Position numbers and translations under genes: made by a program. Of a DNA stretch of 18,600 nucleotides, positions 7,195-14,096 are shown one piece after another (within the stretch, counting starts at the first letter, position 1; each line of letters starts with the position of its first letter). The stretch comes from Gammaproteobacteria bacterium (GTDB lineage Bacteria; Pseudomonadota; Gammaproteobacteria; Eutrophobiales; Eutrophobiaceae). The stretch lies in the NCBI GenBank assembly GCA_018676275.1, contig JABHFC010000150.1, positions 1 to 18,600 of the forward strand, in the 5' to 3' direction. Below the pieces are notes generated by a model. The model was not told the DNA's origin. It worked only from the letters and a program-made list of their open reading frames with translations, and searched no databases.

Positions 7195-7815
7195 ATGAGT
7201 AAAGACTTAACACCTTCGACCAGTACTGCGTTTTCTGATCATGGAAAATTAGCCGATGCTATTGGTGCACAAATTCGCGAATACCGGAAAAAATTGAAGA
7301 TGACAGTTGCCGATGTTGCCAGGCAATCCGATTTATCACCAGGCATGCTTTCAAAAATCGAAAGAGGTATTACCTCACCTTCGTTGAATACACTTGCTGC
7401 TGTCGCCAATGCGCTGAATGTACCAGTCACGGCTTTTTTCAGAAAGTATGAAGAACAACGAGATTGCACCTATGTAAAATCCGGACAAGGTCTGGAAATT
7501 GAAAGACACGGTACCCGTGCAGGGCATTTATATCACTTGCTTGGACACAATATTGGGGGAAGGGTGAGTACGGAGCCCTACCTGATCACCTTGTCTGATG
7601 AGTCTGAGGTTTTCCCCTTATTTCAACATCAGGGTGTTGAATTTATTTATCTGCTGGAAGGCGAAGTTGTCTACCGACATGCGAACAAAACCTACCATCT
7701 TCTGCCAGGAGACTCATTATTCTTTGATGCGGATGCACCACATGGTCCTGAGGAGTTAGTGAAATTACCGATTCGACTTATTTCTGTACATAGCAAAGCA
7801 ATGAGCGAAGAATAA
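7195..7815 (+). CDS. XRE-family transcriptional regulator with C-terminal cupin sensor
   Basis: A 206-residue cytoplasmic DNA-binding regulator. The N-terminal helix-turn-helix covers about residues 25-80 (IREYRKKLKMTVADVARQSD, LSPGMLSKIERGITSPSLNT), and a cupin_2-type ligand-binding domain covers about 136-203, with H145 and E149 in HQGVEFIYLLEGEVVY and H183 in DAPHGP. This architecture is common beside glutamine-synthetase-like and amine-catabolism genes, for example PuuR with gamma-glutamylputrescine. It precedes the methylamine cluster in the same orientation, 205 nt from mgsA, and is the obvious candidate to regulate it, sensing methylamine, gamma-glutamylmethylamide or N-methylglutamate; this is inference from position. 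ATG at 7195 is chosen over an in-frame TTG at 7189 that sits too near the -10 box. Confidence 0.87.
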   Translation: MSKDLTPSTSTAFSDHGKLADAIGAQIREYRKKLKMTVADVARQSDLSPGMLSKIERGITSPSLNTLAAVANALNVPVTAFFRKYEEQRDCTYVKSGQGLEIERHGTRAGHLYHLLGHNIGGRVSTEPYLITLSDESEVFPLFQHQGVEFIYLLEGEVVYRHANKTYHLLPGDSLFFDADAPHGPEELVKLPIRLISVHSKAMSEE

Positions 7816-7837
7816 AGTTACTTTAGATTAAAAATAC

Positions 7838-7971
7838 TTCCTAAGAGGAAATAAATTAAGTAGTATCCCTTCTATTGGAATATTAAAGCAGTTAATTTAT
7901 TCCATATACATTAGTAAAGGCGAAGTAACATCATGTTTTTACTATATATTTCCTAAAAATTAATATTAATT
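7838..7971. promoter_or_regulatory. Cluster of dyads upstream of mgsA, candidate operators
   Basis: The 205-nt gap between the regulator gene and mgsA is AT-rich and holds three symmetric elements: TTCCT-aag-AGGAA (7838-7850), GGAATA (7877-7882) paired with TATTCC (7898-7903) around a 15-nt centre, and the perfect 14-bp palindrome AATTAATATTAATT (7958-7971), about 50 nt before the mgsA start. The first could also serve as a weak transcript end for the regulator gene. The others are plausible binding sites for the XRE-cupin protein. No -35/-10 pair stands out. Confidence 0.35.
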
Positions 7972-8007
7972 ACAAATGGCGATTTCATATTGCTACTTGT
8001 TAATTTT

Positions 8008-8023
8008 GAGGGTCGATATTTTG
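8008..8023 (+). promoter_or_regulatory. Ribosome binding site fixing the mgsA TTG start
   Basis: GAGGG at 8008-8012 is followed after 8 nt by TTG (8021-8023) and then TGT for cysteine. Class-II amidotransferases need cysteine directly after the initiator methionine, so this TTG is the start. The longer in-frame ATG at 7976 would bury the catalytic cysteine at position 17. Confidence 0.85.
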
Positions 8024-8917
8024 TGTGGAATAGTCGGGTTATTTGCAAAGTCCCCATCCATTGAGCAGAGCCTGGGTGCCCACATCACTAATATGCTTAC
8101 TGAAATGACAGAGCGTGGGCCAGATAGTGCTGGGTTTGCTATCTACAGAAAGCCGGTGGAACAGGGCAGAACTAAGCTTACCATTTTAGCGCCTTCAGAA
8201 TCTTATGACTGGCATGAGATGAAACGGCAATTGACTAAGCGATTTGAGTGTGAGATTAGCTGCGAAGTCCACGCCAACCACGCTGTGTTGACGCTGGGCT
8301 TTGATGGTGCTGGTGTCTATGACTGGTTTTATGAAAACTTTCCAGAACTTTATATAAATAGTTCCGGAAGCACGATCGAAATATATAAAGATAAAGGATT
8401 ACCCATCAATGTTCTGAACCGTTTCGAAGTTGAAAAACTACAGGGCACACATGCTTTAGGACATTCACGCATGGCAACGGAAAGCGCAGTTACTATTCAG
8501 CATTCACATCCATTTTCTACCGGGCAGGATCTTTGTCTTGTACATAATGGCTCTCTCTCCAACCACAATATCCTGCGTGAAAATTTACAAAAGCAGGGAA
8601 TAATTTTCAGAACGGACAACGACAGTGAAGTTGCCGCGGGTTACCTGATGCACCGTATGAGAGAAGGTGATTCGCTCGACGAGGCACTCGAAAGAGCACT
8701 AGTTGAACTTGATGGTTTTTATACTTTTGCAATTGGTACCCGTGATGGTTTTGCCGTCTTACGCGATCCTGTTGCATGTAAACCGGCAATAATGGCCGAA
8801 ACCGATGAATGGGTGGCAATGGCTTCTGAGTATCGAGCTATTGCAGTTTTACCTGGTGCCGATAATGCAGAATGCTGGGAGCCAGAACCGGCAAAGATAT
8901 ATAGCTGGAGTCATTAG
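8021..8917 (+). CDS. mgsA: N-methylglutamate synthase subunit A (class-II glutamine amidotransferase)
   Basis: A 298-residue Ntn-type amidotransferase domain protein of the GlxB/MgsA type. In N-methylglutamate synthase it would cleave gamma-glutamylmethylamide and channel methylamine to the synthase subunit in the cytoplasm. Visible are the N-terminal nucleophile Cys2 in MCGIVGLF, RGPDSAG (32-38), GHSRMAT (147-153), the oxyanion-hole loop HNGSLSN (175-181), TDNDSEV (198-204) and the C-terminal RDPVACKP (248-255). The insertion at about 45-135 is larger than in a minimal PurF-type domain and fits GlxB-like proteins. The TTG start is dictated by Cys2 and a well-placed GAGGG. It heads mgsABC-gmaS and is separated by 2 nt from mgsB. 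Taken alone, a GlxB-type amidotransferase of unknown substrate would be possible; gmaS and mgd genes downstream make the methylamine role strong. Confidence 0.9.
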   Translation: MCGIVGLFAKSPSIEQSLGAHITNMLTEMTERGPDSAGFAIYRKPVEQGRTKLTILAPSESYDWHEMKRQLTKRFECEISCEVHANHAVLTLGFDGAGVYDWFYENFPELYINSSGSTIEIYKDKGLPINVLNRFEVEKLQGTHALGHSRMATESAVTIQHSHPFSTGQDLCLVHNGSLSNHNILRENLQKQGIIFRTDNDSEVAAGYLMHRMREGDSLDEALERALVELDGFYTFAIGTRDGFAVLRDPVACKPAIMAETDEWVAMASEYRAIAVLPGADNAECWEPEPAKIYSWSH

Positions 8918-8919
8918 TT

Positions 8920-9609
8920 ATGATGAATACGATTGATCTGGAAAATTCCGATGTAACTGAATTAAATCAAAAACTACATGATGTTAATGGAACAAAGGAT
9001 AAATCAGAGTGGCAAATTCTGAATCCCAAGGGTCGTCATAATGTTGCGGTTGGTATCGACGCACCGCTTAAGGTCAAGATTGACGGGCATGTTGGTTATT
9101 ATTGCGCCGGCATGAATAAGCATGCAAATGTCACGGTTAAAGGCAACGTTGGTCCAGGTGTTGCAGAGAATATGATGTCAGGTATTGTCCATGTTACCGG
9201 GAGTGCATCACAGTATGCTGGCGCGACTGCTCATGGTGGTTTGCTGATCATTGATGGAGACGCCAGTTCTCGCTGTGGTATTTCAATGAAAGGTGTTGAT
9301 ATCCTGGTGAAAGGGTCGGTTGGCCACATGAGTGCTTTTATGGCGCAGTCAGGACGACTGGTTATCTGCGGCGATGCCGGGGATGCATTGGGCGACTCAC
9401 TTTACGAAGCACACATTTATGTTAGGGGAAAGATTGCCAGTCTTGGTGCAGATTGTATTGAGAAGCCAATTAAATCAAAGCATCAAAAGGAACTGGGGAA
9501 ATTACTAAAAGATGCCGGTGTTAACGATATAGATGTTTCTGAATTTCGACGATATGGTTCTGCACGTAAGCTGTATAACTTCGACGTTGATAATGTCGAT
9601 GTTTATTAG
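8920..9609 (+). CDS. mgsB: N-methylglutamate synthase subunit B (GXGXG beta-helix domain)
   Basis: A 229-residue protein matching the C-terminal GXGXG domain of the glutamate synthase large subunit as a separate polypeptide (GlxC/MgsB type). Repeating G-x-G-turn units run through about residues 55-175: DGHVGYYCAGM, GNVGPGVAENMMSG, TGSASQYAGATAHGG, DGDASSRCG, KGSVGHMSAFMAQSG, GDAGDALGDSLYEA, each roughly 20 residues, expected to form a right-handed beta-helix. It is probably a structural scaffold linking the amidotransferase and FMN subunits. The C-terminal tail ends in an acidic FDVDNVDVY. GGAG lies 9 nt ahead of the ATG at 8920 (a second ATG follows at 8923). It lies 2 nt after mgsA and 9 nt before mgsC, so translation is likely coupled. 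Confidence 0.9.
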   Translation: MMNTIDLENSDVTELNQKLHDVNGTKDKSEWQILNPKGRHNVAVGIDAPLKVKIDGHVGYYCAGMNKHANVTVKGNVGPGVAENMMSGIVHVTGSASQYAGATAHGGLLIIDGDASSRCGISMKGVDILVKGSVGHMSAFMAQSGRLVICGDAGDALGDSLYEAHIYVRGKIASLGADCIEKPIKSKHQKELGKLLKDAGVNDIDVSEFRRYGSARKLYNFDVDNVDVY

Positions 9610-9618
9610 GAGTTAAAA

Positions 9619-10947
9619 ATGCTCGAAAAAATAATTAAAAAATACCTGCGTGAGTCAGCAACGTTCCCATTACCCGTCATAGCTGATATTCAGCGGGCTG
9701 CGCGCAGCGGAATATATGATATTCGTGGCTTTGGTGCTAAACGTCATCTTCCCTCATTTGATGATCTGGTTTTTCTCGGCGCGAGTATGTCGCGTTATCC
9801 GCTTGAAGGTTACCGGGAACGTTGTGATACAAGTGTGACCCTGGGTACTCGCTATGCGAAGAAACCTATCGAACTAAAGATACCCATTACAATTGCCGGG
9901 ATGAGTTTTGGCGCCTTGTCCGGACCAGCCAAGGAAGCACTGGGTCGAGGTGCGTCTGAAGTAGGAACGAGCACGACTACCGGAGATGGTGGGATGACAC
10001 CCGAAGAACGTGGACATTCTGACAAGCTTGTCTATCAGCTTTTGCCATCACGTTATGGTATGAACCCTGATGATTTGCGCAAAGCCGATGCCATTGAAGT
10101 TGTGGTTGGTCAGGGTGCCAAGCCAGGTGGTGGTGGTATGTTATTGGGTCAGAAGATCAGTAAACGTGTCGCTGAGATGCGCGATCTACCGGAAGGAATA
10201 GATCAACGTAGTGCTTGTCGTCATCCTGACTGGACGGGACCTGATGACCTGGCGATTAAAATCCAGGAATTACGAGAGATAACTGATTGGGAAAAACCAG
10301 TCTATATCAAGGTAGGCGCTACCCGTACTTATTACGATACGATGCTTGCAGTAAAAGCGGGTGCGGATGTGATTGTTGTTGATGGTATGCAGGGGGGTAC
10401 AGCAGCTACTCAAGATGTATTTATTGAGCATGTTGGTATTCCAACCCTACCCGCAGTGCGTTTGGCGGTCGAAGCACTAAAGGAAATGGACATGCATCGC
10501 AAAGTCCAGTTAATCGTTTCCGGCGGTATCAGAAGTGGAGCTGATGTTGCCAAGGCCCTGGCACTTGGTGCTGATGCGGTATCAATTGGTGTTGCGGCAT
10601 TGATAGCATTGGGTGATAACAGCCCGGAATATGATGAAGAATATAGAAAACTCGGTACTGCGGCAGGCTACTATGATGACTACCAGGACGGTAAAGATCC
10701 TACCGGTATTTCGACACAAAGTGACGAGCTTGCGGCGAAGTTTGATCCAATAAAGGGTGGCCGCCGTCTCGCTAATTATCTCCGGGTACTGACCCTGGAA
10801 ACACAGACATTGGCACGCGCCTGTGGCAAGAGTCATGTGCACAATCTCGATCCACAGGATCTGGTTGCATTGACTATGGAAGCCGCGGCGATGGCTAAAG
10901 TTCCACTTGCCGGAACCGACTGGATTCCCGGCAAGAATAATCTGTGA
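9619..10947 (+). CDS. mgsC: N-methylglutamate synthase subunit C (FMN glutamate-synthase-like domain)
   Basis: A 442-residue protein equivalent to the FMN-binding synthase domain of glutamate synthase (GlxD/MgsC type), the site where methylamine and 2-oxoglutarate would give N-methylglutamate. Motifs include PITIAGMSFGALSGPAKEAL (89-108), TSTTTGDGGMTPEER (117-131), EVVVGQGAKPGGGGML (160-175), the (beta-alpha)8-barrel phosphate-binding segments VIVVDGMQGGTAAT and IVSGGIRSGADVAKALALGA, and ACGKSHVHNLDPQDLVALT near the C-terminus. In bacterial glutamate synthase a [3Fe-4S] cluster is held by three cysteines in the segment equivalent to residues 350-366; here it reads GYYDDYQDGKDPTGIST, with no cysteine. 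The protein has only C69, C200 and C402. AGGAG lies 6 nt before ATG. The next gene, gmaS, follows after 48 nt. Confidence 0.9.
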   Translation: MLEKIIKKYLRESATFPLPVIADIQRAARSGIYDIRGFGAKRHLPSFDDLVFLGASMSRYPLEGYRERCDTSVTLGTRYAKKPIELKIPITIAGMSFGALSGPAKEALGRGASEVGTSTTTGDGGMTPEERGHSDKLVYQLLPSRYGMNPDDLRKADAIEVVVGQGAKPGGGGMLLGQKISKRVAEMRDLPEGIDQRSACRHPDWTGPDDLAIKIQELREITDWEKPVYIKVGATRTYYDTMLAVKAGADVIVVDGMQGGTAATQDVFIEHVGIPTLPAVRLAVEALKEMDMHRKVQLIVSGGIRSGADVAKALALGADAVSIGVAALIALGDNSPEYDEEYRKLGTAAGYYDDYQDGKDPTGISTQSDELAAKFDPIKGGRRLANYLRVLTLETQTLARACGKSHVHNLDPQDLVALTMEAAAMAKVPLAGTDWIPGKNNL

Positions 10948-10995
10948 TCAAGCAATGAATGCGAGTGCTGAAAAATTAACTAAGGGGTAAAGATT

Positions 10996-12303
10996 ATGAA
11001 AGTAGATCTGGCGCAAGTCGCAAAACAAAAAGGGATTAAATATTTTCTAATTAGCTTCGTTGATCTATTCGGCGTATTGCGCTCAAAGTTGGTACCCGCA
11101 CGTGCTATTGCAGGTATGCAAAAAGATGGAGCTGGCTTTGCCGGGTTTGCCGCCTGGTTGGATATGACGCCAGCGCATCCAGATTTATTTGCGATACCTG
11201 ATCCGGACAGCTTGATTCAGCTACCGTGGAAACCAGAGGTGGCATGGTTGGCTAGTGATTTATGGATGGACGGAAAAGAAGTTGAGGCATCTCCACGCGT
11301 CGCGCTAAAGCGTCAACTGGCGAAGCTGGAAAAATCAGGTTATCGAATGAAAACAGGCGTTGAATGCGAGTATTTTCTTTTGACCCCGCAAGGTAATGAA
11401 CTCTCAGACCCTTTAGATATTCAGGCAAAACCCTGCTATGACCAATCAGCATTGATGCGTCGTTATGATGTTGTAAGTGAGATATGTGATGCCATGCTCG
11501 AACTTGGCTGGAATCCTTATCAAAATGATCATGAGGATGCTAACGGTCAGTTTGAAATGAATTGGGATTACGACGATTGTCTTCTGACTGCGGATCGCCA
11601 TGTCTTTTTTAAATATATGACAAAACAAATTGCTGAAAATCACGGTTACAGGGCAACTTTTATGCCAAAACCATTTGCAAATTTGACAGGTAATGGATGT
11701 CATTCTCATGTTTCCTTATGGGACAAGACAGGTAAGAAGAATCTATTTCTAAACAAGAAAGATGATTTGGGTCTGTCCAAACTAGCTTATGATTTTCTGG
11801 GCGGCATCATGCATAGCGCTACATCATTATGTGCCTTGTTCAACCCGACGGTTAACAGCTATAAACGGATCAATGCACCACGTACGACATCAGGTGCAAC
11901 ATGGTCACCGAATACAGTTACCTATTCAGGCAACAATCGCACTCATATGATTCGTGTTCCAGATGATGGACGTTTTGAATTGCGATTAATGGATGGTAGT
12001 GCGAACCCGTATTTGATGCAGGCGGGTGTGGCTGCAGCGGGTGTTGATGGGATTAAGAATAAGCGCGACCCTGGCGAGCCTCTACATATTGATATGTATG
12101 AGCAAGGGCACATGGTCAAATCAGCAAAGCGCCTGCCTACTAACCTGCTGGATGCACTACGATTATTTGAAAAGAACAAGATCCTTCGAGAACAATTAGG
12201 AAGCGAACTAATTGATTCCTATACAAAGCTCAAGACAGTGGAATGGAACGATTATGCGTCACATCTGAGCGAGTGGGAAAGAATAACTACTTTGGATTGT
12301 TAG
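10996..12303 (+). CDS. gmaS: Gamma-glutamylmethylamide synthetase (glutamate-methylamine ligase)
   Basis: A 435-residue glutamine-synthetase-fold ligase (GlnT/GmaS group) that would join methylamine to the gamma-carboxyl of glutamate with ATP, the first step of the indirect methylamine pathway. Glutamine synthetase landmarks are present: GVECEYFL with E123 and E125, HEDANGQFEMNW (179-190), NGCHSHVSLW (233-242), NPTVNSYKR (283-291) and RFELRLMDGSANPY (326-339). Length fits GmaS. A generic glutamine synthetase is unlikely: the N-terminal domain FVDLFGVLRSKLVPA is of the gamma-glutamyl-amine-ligase type and the gene sits between N-methylglutamate synthase and dehydrogenase genes. GGGG lies 8 nt before ATG. 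A 10-bp stem-loop about 100 nt downstream probably ends the mgsABC-gmaS transcript. Confidence 0.92.
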   Translation: MKVDLAQVAKQKGIKYFLISFVDLFGVLRSKLVPARAIAGMQKDGAGFAGFAAWLDMTPAHPDLFAIPDPDSLIQLPWKPEVAWLASDLWMDGKEVEASPRVALKRQLAKLEKSGYRMKTGVECEYFLLTPQGNELSDPLDIQAKPCYDQSALMRRYDVVSEICDAMLELGWNPYQNDHEDANGQFEMNWDYDDCLLTADRHVFFKYMTKQIAENHGYRATFMPKPFANLTGNGCHSHVSLWDKTGKKNLFLNKKDDLGLSKLAYDFLGGIMHSATSLCALFNPTVNSYKRINAPRTTSGATWSPNTVTYSGNNRTHMIRVPDDGRFELRLMDGSANPYLMQAGVAAAGVDGIKNKRDPGEPLHIDMYEQGHMVKSAKRLPTNLLDALRLFEKNKILREQLGSELIDSYTKLKTVEWNDYASHLSEWERITTLDC

Positions 12304-12341
12304 GCTCCAAATATTTCTAATAATAGGTCTGTCCTTAATGT

Positions 12342-12397
12342 GCACTTTATTGGTTCAAAATTTCATAGAACCGTCATTTCCTCCTCTATTAAAGTGC
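12342..12397 (+). other. Nested inverted repeats after gmaS, possible structured RNA
   Basis: In the 258-nt gap between gmaS and mgdA, GCACTTTA (12342-12349) pairs perfectly with TAAAGTGC (12390-12397), enclosing a second pair GGTTC (12352-12356) with GAACC (12368-12372). A TCCTCC tract (12379-12384) resembling anti-Shine-Dalgarno lies between the arms. Immediately downstream is the strong hairpin at 12403-12427. It does not match a riboswitch I know. It may be a 3' UTR stabilising element or an attenuator ahead of mgd. Confidence 0.35.
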
Positions 12398-12402
12398 CAT
12401 CT

Positions 12403-12427
12403 TGGTGGCTACCTGGAGTAGCCACCA
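12403..12427 (+). terminator. Stem-loop terminator or attenuator between gmaS and mgdA
   Basis: TGGTGGCTAC (12403-12412), loop CTGGA, GTAGCCACCA (12418-12427) form a perfect 10-bp GC-rich stem, followed by a loose T-rich stretch (ACTTATTCTTTTG). It would end the mgsABC-gmaS transcript, at least partially. The T tract is interrupted, so termination may be incomplete and read-through into mgdABCD possible. Confidence 0.6.
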
Positions 12428-12561
12428 CTTATTCTTTTGTGAGTAGAACGATTTTAATTGGTCAATAGAAATGCTTTCTTTGTCAAATTCAATGCTAAAT
12501 CTTCGTTGATAAGTCCGGATATTGTCACTAATTAAAAAACTATAAGTATGTTGAAAATGTT

Positions 12562-13803
12562 ATGCCTCTATCACTGCTAAAGTATGGCCTGACGAAGCAG
12601 CCGAAACTGCAACGTCATTTCCCTCCGACACCTGAGTTAAAAAACAGCTATGACGTCGTGATTGTGGGTGGTGGTGGACATGGCTTGGCGGCAGCCTATT
12701 ACCTGGCGAAGAACTGGGGAATTACTAACGTAGCCGTATTGGAAAAAAGCTATCTTGCTGGTGGTAATACTGCGCGTAACACGACAATTGTTCGCTCGAA
12801 TTATCTTACGCCTGAAGGAGTCCAGTTTTACGATGAATCAGTAAAGCTGTTTCAAAATCTCAGTAATGAACTCGATTACAACATCCTCTATTCTGAACGT
12901 GGTCATCTAACCCTGGCACATACCGATGCCGCCGTGCGCACTGCACGTTGGCGAGCAGAAGTGAATAAACATTTGGGTGTAGATTCTGAACTGATTTATC
13001 CAGATGAAATCGCAAGACTTTGTCCACAGCTTAATCTTGGTGATGATGTTCGATATCCTATTTTGGGCGCACTTTATCATCCTCCGGGAGCGTTAGCCCG
13101 TCACGATGGTGTTGCCTGGGGCTATGCGCGACGAGCTGCAGAATACGGTGTTGAGATTCATACACAAACTGAAGTTACTGGATTTGATATTGAAAAGGGT
13201 AAGGTTGTCGGTGTAAAAACCAATCGCGGAAATATTCAATGTGGCAAAGTATTACAGGCAGTAGCAGGCATGAGCTCTGAAGTCGCAAGGATGGCTGACT
13301 TCAAATTGCCCATTAAAACCATACCACTGCAGGCCTGTGTGTCTGAGGCGGTTAAACCTTTTCTGGATCCAATCATTGTTTCAGGTTCTTTGCATGTCTA
13401 TGTATCGCAATCGTCACGGGGGGAACTGGTAATGGGGGCCTCGGCTGAGGCATACCCTCTCTATTCAACACGTTCAACTTTAGAATTCAAAGAAGAATTG
13501 ATGATGCACTTATTGGAGATGTTTCCTTTCGTAGGTAAGTTGCGTGTACTCAGACAGTGGGCCGGGATGACAGACATGACGCCGGACTTTAGTCCGGTGA
13601 TGGGTTTAACGCCGATTGAAAACTATTATATTGATGCCGGTTGGGGTACCTGGGGTTTTAAGGCGACGCCAGTGTGTGGCAAACGTATGGCAGAGACCAT
13701 CGCGACGGGGAAAATACCCGACTTAATTAAACCTTTTGAATTGGAACGCTTTTATCGCAATGAGCAGGTCGGTGAACGCGGCGCGGCTTCGGTGGGACAT
13801 TAA
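12562..13803 (+). CDS. mgdA: N-methylglutamate dehydrogenase subunit A (sarcosine oxidase beta-like)
   Basis: A 413-residue flavoprotein of the D-amino-acid-oxidase fold, homologous to SoxB, the catalytic subunit of heterotetrameric sarcosine oxidase. In this context it would oxidise N-methylglutamate. The N-terminal dinucleotide-binding motif DVVIVGGGGHGLAAAYYLAK starts at residue 31, followed by LEKSYLAGGNTARNTTIVRS. H178 in ARHDGVAWGYA is the likely counterpart of the histidine that links FMN covalently in SoxB (inference from memory of that enzyme). C-terminal WAGMTDMTPDFSPVMG and GWGTWGFKATPVCG complete the flavin and substrate site. The ATG has a weak ribosome site and follows a 258-nt gap with a terminator-like hairpin, so mgdABCD probably has its own promoter. 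mgdB follows after 2 nt. Confidence 0.9.
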   Translation: MPLSLLKYGLTKQPKLQRHFPPTPELKNSYDVVIVGGGGHGLAAAYYLAKNWGITNVAVLEKSYLAGGNTARNTTIVRSNYLTPEGVQFYDESVKLFQNLSNELDYNILYSERGHLTLAHTDAAVRTARWRAEVNKHLGVDSELIYPDEIARLCPQLNLGDDVRYPILGALYHPPGALARHDGVAWGYARRAAEYGVEIHTQTEVTGFDIEKGKVVGVKTNRGNIQCGKVLQAVAGMSSEVARMADFKLPIKTIPLQACVSEAVKPFLDPIIVSGSLHVYVSQSSRGELVMGASAEAYPLYSTRSTLEFKEELMMHLLEMFPFVGKLRVLRQWAGMTDMTPDFSPVMGLTPIENYYIDAGWGTWGFKATPVCGKRMAETIATGKIPDLIKPFELERFYRNEQVGERGAASVGH

Positions 13804-13805
13804 AA

Positions 13806-14096
13806 ATGAAACTGATGACCTGTCCCTTAAACGGTGAGCGAAATATCTCAGAGTTTGTCTATGGAGGTGAGGTTGTCGATATGCCTAATCCGGCAGCTTG
13901 CTCAGACCAAGAATGGTCGGCATATTTATTCATAGAAGAAAATACTAAAGGCATAGTTAAAGAATGGTGGATGCACGCTGCAAGTTCCTACTGGTTTATT
14001 GCGGAAAGAAATACTGAAACCAACGAGATAATTCGAACATTTCCGTCATCAGAGTTGTATATGCAGAGAGTAGATTTTAGGGCAGCGAAAGAATGA
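13806..14096 (+). CDS. mgdB: N-methylglutamate dehydrogenase subunit B (sarcosine oxidase delta-like)
   Basis: A 96-residue small subunit of the SoxD family. Characteristic features are MTCPLNGERNISEFVYGGE (4-22), DQEWSAYLFI (34-43) and EWWMHAASSYWFIAERNT (53-70). In Corynebacterium SoxD a zinc ion is held by Cys6, Cys9, His59 and a second downstream Cys. Here C6 and H57 are present, but the second cysteine of the first pair is N9 and the last is S61, so the classical zinc site appears lost. The gene lies 2 nt after mgdA and overlaps mgdC by four bases (ATGA). The ribosome site is weak, consistent with coupling to mgdA. Its role is assembly or structure within the tetramer. Confidence 0.87.
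   Translation: MKLMTCPLNGERNISEFVYGGEVVDMPNPAACSDQEWSAYLFIEENTKGIVKEWWMHAASSYWFIAERNTETNEIIRTFPSSELYMQRVDFRAAKE

Noticed and set aside
10996..12303. Housekeeping glutamine synthetase GlnA
   Set aside because: The length (435), the N-terminal pattern and the flanking pathway genes fit gamma-glutamylmethylamide synthetase better.
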